This document shows positions 1 through 9,754 of a DNA stretch of 64,000 nucleotides, piece by piece. The position numbers and the translations under genes are program-made. The notes under the pieces were generated by a model. The model searched no databases and was not told the origin of the DNA. It saw only the letters and a program-made list of their open reading frames with translations. This stretch comes from Linum tenue (taxonomy: Eukaryota > Streptophyta > Magnoliopsida > Malpighiales > Linaceae). Numbering within the stretch: position 1 is the first letter of the stretch; the number at the start of each line of letters is the position of its first letter. The stretch is from the NCBI GenBank assembly GCA_946122785.1, contig CAMGYJ010000002.1, positions 57,375,703 through 57,439,702 of the forward strand. Reading direction: 5' to 3'.

Positions 1-835
1 GAGTGAGAGTGAGTGTTTGTCAGGATGATTTTGCAGGACTTACCTAAGATTTCCATGGAGGCCGCTCATTTCGATTGTTGGAGCCACAGTCTATGAACTG
101 AATGAAGACTTCAAAGTATGTTTAGTACCAGCCCTCTTTTTCCTCTGCAGCAGTGTCTGTTCCTGAAACCTTGAAGCTTTGGCATTCAGAAACAAAAATC
201 ATACTGTCAAATCTGCAGATTGTTAGGCATACAGAGAGCTGGAATGTCTCTGCACTTGAAGCAGTTGGGCAGATATTCACTCCTAGCTTTGACAGAAGAC
301 CCGGTGAACAATAACATGGATCTCATTATCCTACTGATAACTGGAAGAATGGCTAACAAATATCTGAAGATCCCTTCCTCAGCAAAAGTTTGGCTGTAGT
401 TTTGGCCTAACTAATGACTCAAACAGAGCGATGTCCAGAACATGGAATCCTTAATTGCATTTAATCTGTCTAAATGGTGACTATTATTCTTCTTTCGCAC
501 TGGGTCCTGCAAACCCAAAGTCAAGTCAATGTTTGATTGCACATTTTAAATTACACGCATCCCAGGCCTTGAATCAAGTCATTAGCTCACAGGTCTCCAC
601 AACATATTGCTATTTTGCATCCCTTTCATCAAAACATCTTCCTAACTTTCACTTCCCAGGAGATGGAGAGTTTAACCTCCCTAAAGAGAACTGGGTCTTC
701 CAATTTAATTTTTGGGAAGTGCTTAGATATAAAATATGGTGGGTTTTTAATCTCTTTCGATTTTGTTCTAAAGCTTCTAATTTGTTCATGTTTTTTTTTC
801 CTTTCTAGAGAACAAATTCCTACTCGTTTAAGAGA
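1..835. other. no recognisable gene
   Basis: I see no coding match here. A pyrimidine-rich tract ending in ctttctag near 790-809 resembles a 3' splice site just upstream of the TIR reading frame, so part of this stretch could be the leader or first intron of the disrupted resistance gene that follows. Confidence 0.4.
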
Positions 836-2690
836 ATGGAGATGTGCATCAGGTCCAGTGAAGGAACAGCAGTCTCCAATGCTTCTTCTTCACAACCAGA
901 AGTATCATCGGCAAAACTCAAATCTCTCGTCAGCACTTTGCTAGATTCCGCAGACCAGCAACCTTTGGAGGTATTCCCGAGGTTTAAAGGTCCAGACGTC
1001 CACAAAAGCTTTGCGGATTGCCTCTACAGTTGTCTAGTTCGTTCCAAAATCCGCACTTTCAGGAATGCGGAAGAACTCCATGACCATAAGGGTAAGAAGA
1101 TTGCCCTTCTCTCATCCAGACCACCAGTGAATCAAATGTATATATCCCAATCTTCACAAAGGGCTGTGCTTCAAGCAAATGGTTCTTTAGGAACTAGCTA
1201 AGATGGTTGAGTGCTGCAATAAGAAAGGGCAGGGGCACATCATATTGCCCATTTTCTATTTAATGGATCCCAAAGATGCAAGGCATCAAGCATGTCCTTA
1301 CAAGGAAGCATTTGAACATCACAATCAGAAACATGACACAGAGACTGTACAAGAATGGAGGCAAGCTCTCCAAGAGGTCGTGCAAATGAAAGGGTGGCAT
1401 GCGACTGTATCAGATGGGTAATGTCTTCATTTCTGATCTTTATATGCACATGACATCTGAATTAACTAATAGTAGCGATTTGGACTATATGACCTCGAAC
1501 TGCAATAATGCTAACCAATAACATCTGTAAATGTAGGCTCCCGTTTTAGCAGTGACTTATTCGTTCCATTTTCTTTATGGAAGAACTATTTGTTTTACTG
1601 ATGTCAACTTGTATTCAATTTTCAGACAGGGAGCTGTCTGAGACCAGGTGTTTTCAGAAGGTGAGTTGCATTTGCGGAATAGCTACACTTAAGTGACCGA
1701 TGAGTTGGTAGGAATTGATTTTCATGTGCAAGAGGTTATTGACTTGCTCAATCTAGACTCAGGAGATGAGAAAATTATTGGGATTCATGGTATGAGTGGC
1801 ATTGGCAAAACCGCTATAGCCAAAGCCGTGTACAAAATTCAATCGGTGTTGCTTTTTAGAGAGTGTCTGAAACATTGTCAAAGAATGACGGGCATAATAG
1901 CTTTGCAAAATAAGGTAATCTCTAGCATCTTAAGGGATGATTCCCTGGTTAAAGATGCTTATCAAGGAGTCAAAATAATACAGGATAGAGTTTGTAAGTA
2001 TAAAGTTCTTATTCTTCTTGATGAGTAGATAGTAGATTTGAGTTTAACCAGATTTTTCGGAAGATTGGGCCATTTTTCTACAATGAGTAGATTTCTTGTC
2101 ACGACAAGAGACGAGAGTCCTAGAGATCCTTCAAGAATTTAAGCTCTATATTCCTAGAGAAATGAGTTTTGATCATTCTCTTTAGCTTTTTAGTAGACAT
2201 GCATTTGGAATGCATTATCCTCTGAAAGATCATACAACTCTATGTGAAGAATTTGTAAAAGTTGCTACAAGTCTCCCTTTGGCTCTTAAGGTCATAGATG
2301 CATGATCTTCTTAGAGACCTCGACAGAGCTATTGTTATTGAGGAAGATGTCAAACATCCCAGGCAAGCACAGCAGAATCTGGTCCAACGACGATGCTGTA
2401 AACATGATGAGAAATGGAGAGGTAAATGTAAATTTTTGTTGGATTTTTCTTACCACATTTCACATAAATTAAAAAAAATCTTCCTTTTATCATCGTTCAA
2501 TAAGTAACCTCCTGCTTAAAAGAGTTCTTCAACTGTAATTCTGATACAAGTTTAATTTCTTTTCACAGGGAACTAACAAGTAGAAATGCTTATAGTCGAT
2601 ACCAGCTGTGATGAAGATCGTCTTTAAGTTGACAGAGAATGAATTAAAAAGACTATCAAGGTTAAGGTATCTTGACATGGCATCTTAGAG
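836..2690 (+). pseudogene. degenerate TIR-NBS-LRR (TNL) disease-resistance gene
   Basis: Pieces of a TNL immune receptor lie in the correct order but in different frames. TIR pieces at 836-1120 include FKGPDVHKSFADCLYSCL. A piece around 1135-1180 reads like IPIFTKGCASSKW, and 1203-1421 continues with MVECCNKKGQGHIILPIFY. After an intron-like gap, 1693-2028 carries the NB-ARC start, with a P-loop GMSGIGKTAIAKAVY at about 1786-1830 and a kinase-2 motif KVLILLDE that runs into a stop. Shifted fragments follow: FLVTTRDE near 2090, a GLPL-like SLPLALKVI near 2270, and the MHDLLRDLDRAIV motif at 2298. A short LRR-like piece (LKRLSRLRYLDM) at about 2645-2682 ends where the LTR element begins. Intact TNLs are about 1000 residues with a long LRR region. 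Here at least four frame changes and several stops remove function, and most of the LRR is missing. In family members, the TIR domain signals after effector recognition. Confidence 0.9.
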
Positions 2691-2846
2691 ATAGATTAGG
2701 AATAATCTTATATTTCCTTGTCTTTCTAGTATAGTTTTTAGTATTTCCGTGTCCTTCTAGTATTACAATTGTTGTGGTTCTCTTACTCATTGTCCACGTC
2801 TCGTGGTTTCATAATAATACAAGTTACTATTCATAAAACTCTTATA
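2683..2846 (+). repeat. left LTR of the TRIM-like element
   Basis: This is a 164-base direct repeat matching 3713-3878. It ends directly against the Met-tRNA primer-binding site. Confidence 0.85.
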
Positions 2847-3712
2847 TGGTATCAGAGCCTTTGCTTAACAGCCCATCAATCCAGAAACCCTAAAAGCTTT
2901 GTTTGTCTTTCAGCCAGTACGATGAGTCCTCTCACCCGATTGATTTTTCCTTTCAACCAATTAATTCCATTGCATTCCCATTCCCAGTTTACAGCTATCA
3001 TCTTCTTTTACTTTGTTTTTTTTTTTGTTTTCCTGTAGACCTAGTTGTTCCATTCCTCATTATAAATAAACCCTCTTTGCCAATACTAATCTTTCCCTGT
3101 CTCTCGCGTCGCGTGTCCCCTGACGTAATAGTACAAGCTTCAGATTGCCACTCTCCCAAAAGCATTCATTCATTCGATATCATCGTTGTTATCTTTTGTA
3201 GCGAATTCTGCAAATTTTTAGTGCTTTGTCCATCGACCACTGCTGCTTTGTCCTTGAAGATCAAGATCCGATTTTTATAAGTCGGCGTTATTGTTTTTAT
3301 CTTATTTTCAATTGTTGGAACATTATATGGCTGAGCCACGGTCACCCCCAACCATTTCTTCTTTGCGGGAATGGAACGAAGAAGGCTTCTCCGATAACGG
3401 TCATTCAGATGAATAGCTCGTGTCCTACACCAGTTTACGTTTATTGGTATCTTCAAAACCAATTGATTAATGTTCATCTCGTTTCCGATTAATTTCTGAC
3501 GGCGAGTGAATTTGGTTGCAACATATGAATTGCAAGTTTGATGATTTCTTCTTCTCCAAGACGACGATTAGTTGACTTCGCTCTTCAAGCACAAGAGTTC
3601 GAGGAGTCTGCATCACATTCTACACAATCACATTGCGGGGGCGTGTTCTTCAAGATTGGTGTATTTTGATCAAGATTGATGTTGTTCTTCGCACCATCAT
3701 CTTGCGGGGGCG

Positions 3713-3878
3713 TGTTACAGATAGATTAGGAATAATCTGGTATAGTTCTTAGTATTTCCTTGTCCTTCTAGTATTACAATTATTGTGGTTCTCTTACTTA
3801 TTGTCCAAGTCTTGTAGTTTACATAAACCCCTTTGTGGTTTCATAATAATACAAGTTACTATTCATTAAACTCTTATA
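3713..3878 (+). repeat. right LTR of the TRIM-like element
   Basis: This 166-base repeat begins TGTTACAGATAGATTAGG after a G-rich tract and matches the left LTR through to its last bases (actcttata). Confidence 0.85.
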
Positions 3879-4205
3879 ATATACACATATTAAACAAAGT
3901 CGACTTTTACTAACTAGAGCAAGTATTTTTTAAGTTATACAGCAAGCAAGAAATACTAACAAGTAACAATCTATAACATCCAATTAAAAGAATAAACCTA
4001 TATCACCATTGTAAAGAAAACATGATTTGACAACGACACGAAAATGAAAGTTTTGAACGTCTATAGTACATATGTCAATATATACGCATATTAAAAGAAG
4101 TATTTACTAACTAGATACATATTTTTAAGTTAGACAGCAAGCAAGAGGTACTATAGAAGCAACACAACTCAACTAGTATAAAAGCAAAGAAATTTAAGCA
4201 TCAAA
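3879..4205. other. AT-rich spacer with an imperfect internal repeat
   Basis: There is no gene. Two related stretches, beginning near 3880 (atatacacatattaaacaaag) and near 4080 (atatacgcatattaaaagaag), each continue with tttactaactaga and a later agcaagcaagaa/gagg segment. They therefore form an imperfect direct repeat of roughly 100-150 bases. Confidence 0.5.
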
Positions 4206-4275
4206 GGCCTATTAGCTCAGTTGGTTAGAGCGTCGTGCTAATAACGCGAAGGTCATTCGAGACCTGTATGTGCCA
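4206..4275 (+). pseudogene. tRNA-Ile(AAU) relic with a rebuilt T arm
   Basis: The first 49 bases follow plant tRNA-Ile: a GGCCTAT acceptor, the D arm tagctcagttggttagagc, and an anticodon arm whose loop contains AAT. The 3' half has lost about four bases that should form the variable loop and 5' T stem, so the normal T stem cannot form. The acceptor stem has one C/T mismatch, because the 3' strand reads tgtgcc. It is probably inactive. Confidence 0.8.
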
Positions 4276-4310
4276 ATATGTTTTAGTAATTGACCATCAT
4301 TCATCATTCA

Positions 4311-5150
4311 GCCCACGTATCAAGTTATTTATGCCCATTTTTGTTCCTATTTGCAAAACATACGTTTAGGCATATGTATTCTTGATATGAAGGTTTTCGT
4401 AGGAGAACCGACCCCAATATGTGTAGGTGTTATTTAGCCCCTATTCCCAAGCATCTGCATGTTAAATCACCGTGTTTAGCCCACATAGGTACTCTTGATA
4501 TGAAGGTTTTTGTAGCGTAAGCGACCTCAATATGTCGTATTTTATGCTTTTCCCAAGTGTTTGTGATGAAATTCCAGGTCTTATGTGCATTCGGGAATTG
4601 ATTGGAGTTCATGCGACCACGATTGGAGTTATCTAGCCCATATTCCCAAGGCATTTGCATGTTAAATCACCGTGTTTAGGCTACATATCAAGTTATTTAT
4701 GCCAATTTTTGTTCCTATTTGCAAAACATACCTTTAGGCATTTGTATTATTGATATGAAGGTTTTCGGGGAACCGACCCCAATATGTCGTATTTAGGCTT
4801 TTCCCAAGTGTTTGTGATGAAATTCCAGGTCTTATGTGCATTCGGGATTGGTCGAGAATCGATTGGAGTTCATGCGACCACGATTGGAGTTATTTAGCCC
4901 ATATTCCCAAGGCATTTGCATGTTAAATCACCGTGTCTAGGCCACATATCAAGTTATTTTGCCTATTTTCATTCATATTTGCAAAACATCCGTTTTGGCA
5001 TTGGTATTCTTGATATAAAGGTTTTCATGGGGGAACCGACCACAATATGTCGTAATTTTATGCTTTTCGCAAGTGTTTGTTATGAAATTCCAAATCTTAT
5101 ATGCATTCGGGATTAATCGCGAATCGATTGGAGTTCATCCGACCACGATT
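4311..5150 (+). repeat. tandem copies of the LTR head (about 200-260 bases per unit)
   Basis: The phrase ttatttagccc...tattcccaag recurs at about 4429, 4628 and 4889. A partial unit at 4311-4428 precedes them. Each unit runs through a caagttatttatgcc segment (missing from the second unit), gaaccgaccccaatatg, and agtgtttgtgatgaaattcc to the next gcgaccacgattggag join. Only one copy exists in the 3' LTR at 9770-10030, so the expansion is specific to the 5' LTR. Confidence 0.85.
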
Positions 5151-5535
5151 GGGAAGCATAGGAGCAAGAAGAGGAGAAGAGGCACTGGTCATCGCCACAG
5201 GTCACGGTCGTGACCACTAGGCCGTGACCATGTTCGCGGGCTAAAGATCGCGACCGTGAACAGTAGCCGCAAACTTCGGCAGACGACCAAAAAGAAGCCA
5301 AAAAGTTTCTATAGTCGAATTGCGGAAATGACACAATTCGACCGCAAAAAAGATTGTGCCCGGGGCACTAAGATCACGGTCGCGATCTTGGGATGGAGGC
5401 CACGATCTCAGAGCGTAAAGACAAAGTCAAAATGCATCATTTTGGGCGATTCGGGGACGTTCCAGCTGGTCACGGCCTGGTCACGATCGTGACCATCGCG
5501 TCACGCCCGAGAGGCCTTGACCGCCATAAGCTTTC

Positions 5536-5543
5536 TATAAATA
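5536..5543 (+). promoter_or_regulatory. LTR TATA box (5' copy)
   Basis: TATAAATA lies at the end of the CG-rich U3-like part of the LTR and is conserved at 10391 in the other LTR. It is followed by a pyrimidine-rich, R-like leader. Confidence 0.55.
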
Positions 5544-6389
5544 CCCCTATTGCTGCACTTTATAAGGGAGAGCCGACCTAGAGTGAGAAAGTTAGGTTTT
5601 GGATTGTTTTTAGAGAGGGAAACACCTTGGGAGAGCTTAATTAAAGATTCAATCCACTCAAGGATAAGAAGAAGGTGCAAGCAATGAGAAGAAGATTGAT
5701 TCCATCACTCCCACTCTTCTAGTTTGTGTTTTCTTTCTCTCTCTATGACTTGAATCTCTAATGGTTGTTTAGGGAAGATGAACCCTAGTCTATAGGTTGC
5801 GTATGAATGGGTTTTGAATGAATGTGTTTATCTAGTTGATTTTATTGTTTCTCTAGATTTGATTGTGTTTGGGTAAGCCGCCCTAATCCTCTCTACTAGC
5901 CTACTTGAGCTTCTAGCTGGGTATGGAGTTTTGGGGTTAGACTGGTATGCGTCATCAAGTAAATTAAGGTTAGGTGTATGAATAGGATCCTAAGGTGGAC
6001 GAGGCAACTGTACCACTACCATAGGAATGCCTTCCTAGATAGAACCTGGGATAAAACCTCAGTGTGGACAATGGGTAGTACCCATTGAAAGGAGCTATGG
6101 TCTTAATGCCCTAAATACGATACTGACATGGGTTTAGGGGAGGCTTACTAGGAGACGTGTGGATAGCCACGAAAGTCCACAGAAAAGAGCTCACTCACCA
6201 CATTCTCTTAACCCTACTTGACAACCCTAGCTAGGAGGATTTGACCCTAGACAACCGTCCATCTCTAGCGACCTCCCAAGAACTTGGTTGGTTGTTTATG
6301 TTGCCTTTAGGAGTAGATTAGATTAGTTTAAACACCCAACCTTTTGATTTGATTAAATAGTAGTTCGGAGCAAAGTAATAAAAAGCAGG

Positions 6390-6700
6390 AGGTTTTAGTG
6401 TCGCTTATTTCTTATGTTTTGTGTCGGTTACAACCAACACAAAAAAATCGTGTCGGTTCATATAACCGACATGAAACCTGCCGACACTAACCCGATCCGC
6501 GTTAGTTTTAAGCAACTGCCGGAATAACCGACATAGTACTTTTCGTGTCAATCTTTTTCAATCGGTTAATCGATACTAAACATGTCAAGAATAATCATTT
6601 TTGTAATTATATTAATTATTATTTATGTATTATTATTAATTATTTTTGTCGGTTTAACTAACTCGAAATAACCGACAAATTAAAAAATAAAAAAATCTTC
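6390..6700. mobile_element. CACTA-like transposon end fragment
   Basis: Many direct and inverted copies of tgtcggtt / aaccgaca (for example tgtcggttcatataaccgaca near 6453) sit within 300 bases. Such sub-terminal arrays are typical of plant CACTA (En/Spm) ends. There is no transposase. It abuts the truncated 5' LTR. Confidence 0.6.
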
Positions 6701-9700
6701 CGCTGCCGGAACCAGAGATCGTTGCCTCCATTCTTAGAAAATCCCCAATACCCAGAAACCCCTAATAGCTAATACCAAGAAAAACCAGATACCGTAATAC
6801 ACAAAATAAGAAAACCCCCAAACCCAAAAATCAAACTCATCCAAATCCAGAAAACCTACCTCTTTTCACCCTTCAAGTCCAGAAAATCCAGAAAACAACA
6901 CTGGCCTTCTCCGATTTGGGGAAGCACAGGTGAAATGAGCAGGCAGAGTGAAGGCAAAACCTGCAAAACGACGAAGCATGGGTGAGGACAGATTAAGCGA
7001 TCTGTTGCTCTCCGAATCATGGAAAATAGATCGAGCAGCGGATCTTCTCGGTTACTCTCTAAGGCAGTGAGCGATTGCTGGGTATTGAAGGTTGCATCGA
7101 TTGGTTGCGGCTGCTCGACGAAGAGGAGAACTTAGTGGCAGCAGGGAAGCGTCGGAGAGGAGAGAAAGCAGGGGAAGCAACGGAGAGGAGGCTGAGGCAT
7201 CATCAATACCTCTTGGTGGATCCGGTGATGAACCTTCAAGAATGCTTAATTTGGTTTGAGGAAAAGAGAAGCAAAGAAAATTTGAGGAGAGGTTCATTGG
7301 AGGTGTCTCAAGCATTCTTATCTACATGAGCCTTCACCGAATGATCGGGAGACTGATCAAGACTTGAGAATCCACTTAACCTGATGAAAAACTCAACTTC
7401 AAGGAGGTCTTGAGCTGGACTGAGTACTTGAAAACAACAGTCCGGTGAAATGACCTAAAAGACACGCTATTTGGGAGCCACCCCAACATTGGTTTGCATT
7501 TTCTTTTCCTTGCTTTTAAACAAAGAACTTGTATGTTTGAATTTTTTTTAGGTTAGTTTGTCGTTTAAGTAGTAGTAAACGATCATGCCTTAGTTAAAGA
7601 ATGAGTTGTAACGGACTAAGGTGAAGGGGAAATGAAGAAATGATGATATGTTGTTCAGTGTTGCATGCTTATGAATGAATGTATGTGGTTTGGAGGCCTT
7701 GGTAGGTATAATTGCATGGTTTCATTTGATTTTATTGTCGCCCACTAAGTGCTCGATGAAATGCTCAAACCACATTATTTGTGCTTGTAATGATTTGATG
7801 CATGCCAAATGAACCTTATTGCTTATGTTAGACCCCTAGAATCATATTTAAGGGTAGTTTCAAATCTTTATCTATTAGTATAAGGTGTAAGGCCCCTTTG
7901 ATGAACAAAGCTTACCACTTTGATATGATTTTTGAGTAATCAATCCATACCCCTACTTTAGTCGTTTAGGTTGTTTATGCTTTTGGCCACGGCATTAAAA
8001 CCCATAGATTGACATGTTGTCAATAGAACCATCAATCAATATTGTTAACTACCTAAATCGACATTGTTTTCCACTTTTCACCCTTGTTTTACATACTAAC
8101 CATAAAGTGTGGGGGTCTATAAGATTGGATCTAGAGATGATGAGAAGTGTTCAATGCATTCTTCGATTATTGATGAAATGTGTTCGACATGGATGGGTAT
8201 GAATTGTTCTTGTGTGTGTAGGAACCTTTATAAGGATTAATCCTTTGAAGAGGAGAGAGTTACAATGATCCTCCACCAGAGGTTGTGAAAACTTAAAATT
8301 TCCAATCAAGTGAGAGACCGGACCACTTGAAACTCCACACAACGATTCAAGCCTCATGCACCACTACACAATGAGCAAGAACACCAACAACAACTAGAAG
8401 AGTCACCTAGAGGTCGAGAGACCGAGTCCAAAAGGCGAATCCTTAGTGTTGGGAGGAGATCAACCCACTCACCCCATCCTTCGATCCCACAATCACATCG
8501 ATTAAGCGTTTTGGTAAGTTCGTTCCCCTATCCTTATACCTTTCTCACATTGAGGACAATGTGTTCCTTAAGTGTGAGGGGGTTTTGCATGAATGCTTGT
8601 GTGGAATGTTTTTATCAATTATACTCTCTTATGCCATAAATGTTTAAAAGCTTGATCGAGAGAGAGTGTGCTTTTAAAGTGATTGTGGACGATGATTTAG
8701 CATGTTTCAACAACTTGGATCCTTGTATGTAAGCCAAATTTTTTTTTTCAAATTTGAGGTCTCCAAGTTAGCATCTTTTGCATTTTCCCTACTTAGTATG
8801 CTTTTAATAGATAGATAGTTGATGTGGTGTGCTCGATAGGGAGTAGTTGCATGATTAGAATACCGGTGTATGAGGGATTTTACTCTCTTCTTCCTCTTTG
8901 GTGAGTCGGTAATGTTCGCTATTTTGGGAAGAACATGTGTGTGGGACTCCCCACCACTTTTGAACTCGAAATCTTTGCAATTATGTGCTTAATGTGTTAG
9001 AAAAATAAACAAAGAGGCTCTCACGTGAGAGGAAACCAAGCATAGTGTGTGAGTTAAGCCTTCAAAGGGATTTTCTTTTGCCTCAGAGTGCCCTTTGAGG
9101 ATGTGTTTGGCGACTGGATAGCTTTATTGCTTCCAGATCATCTTTCACTACTTACAATCCCCTAAACACCTCTCCTCCTCACGAAATCGTATGGCAAGGT
9201 ACAAAGTACCTTTTAGCAATTCAAGAGACCTCAAGCTCTCGTTTGTACCCAACATGTGTGGCAACCCAATGTGGAGTGCAGGATGGGAAATGGTGCTCGG
9301 GCTAAGACAAATCCGCCCATCAACTTCCCCACATGTGACCTTGATAGGAAGGCAATGATCCATCTGTTCTTGGTCGTGAGGGAGAGATGCTTGGTTGCAA
9401 GAAAGTTTGCAAAAGATTGGTGCAATGCGTGTCAACATTGAAAAAGGAGACCCACAAATGACAACTCCTACATTGAAAGAAAAAATAAATACCACCCTCT
9501 AGCGTTTCTGCGCTTAATGGTTGTGAGAAGTCCCGGTTGCACACCTTGTATGTTTGTCCTAAGGTGGTAAGTATGGTCCTCACCACGGAGTTTGTGCTTG
9601 CACAATGAGATGATAGTAACGTTTTCTCGTCTGAGCTTACTCTTCTTTATGCAATGAAGAACTAGAGTGCATACCCCGTTGATTTAAATATCAAGTTGCA

Positions 9701-9740
9701 TTGGTTTGAGTAAATTTGCTTGGGGACAAGCAAATGCCTA
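6700..9740. other. non-coding interior of the LTR element
   Basis: There is no convincing protein. Small frames at 7052-7329 overlap on opposite strands and match nothing I know. From about 7440 onward the text resembles the post-pol, pre-3'-LTR region of Gypsy elements. Confidence 0.6.
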
Positions 9741-9754
9741 AGTGTGGGGGATTT
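9740..9754 (+). other. polypurine tract of the LTR element
   Basis: A purine-rich run (aagtgtgggggatttt) is followed immediately by TGATAACACC, the first bases of the 3' LTR. This is the usual start site for plus-strand DNA synthesis. Confidence 0.75.

Larger units (their letters stand above)
2683..3878 (+). mobile_element. small non-autonomous LTR retrotransposon (TRIM/SMART-like)
   Basis: Two direct repeats, 2683-2846 and 3713-3878, share long identical stretches such as gatagattaggaataatct and ttcataataatacaagttac. They flank an 866-base interior with no gag-pol reading frame. Immediately after the left repeat, TGGTATCAGAGCC (2847-2859) is the classic primer-binding site complementary to initiator Met-tRNA. 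A G-rich polypurine-like run (cttgcgggggcg, about 3701-3712) precedes the right repeat. The layout LTR-PBS-interior-PPT-LTR in about 1.2 kb fits a TRIM-type element copied in trans by an autonomous Copia relative. The LTRs have diverged, including single changes and an extra segment in the right copy. I see no clean target-site duplication. It lies directly against the truncated LRR end of the TNL pseudogene. Confidence 0.85.
4311..6385 (+). repeat. 5' LTR, truncated at both ends and internally expanded
   Basis: It matches the 3' LTR but begins with repeated copies of the LTR head and breaks off at 6385, where CACTA-like sequence starts. It includes CG-rich palindromic motifs (5190-5520) and a TATA box at 5536. 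Confidence 0.8.
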
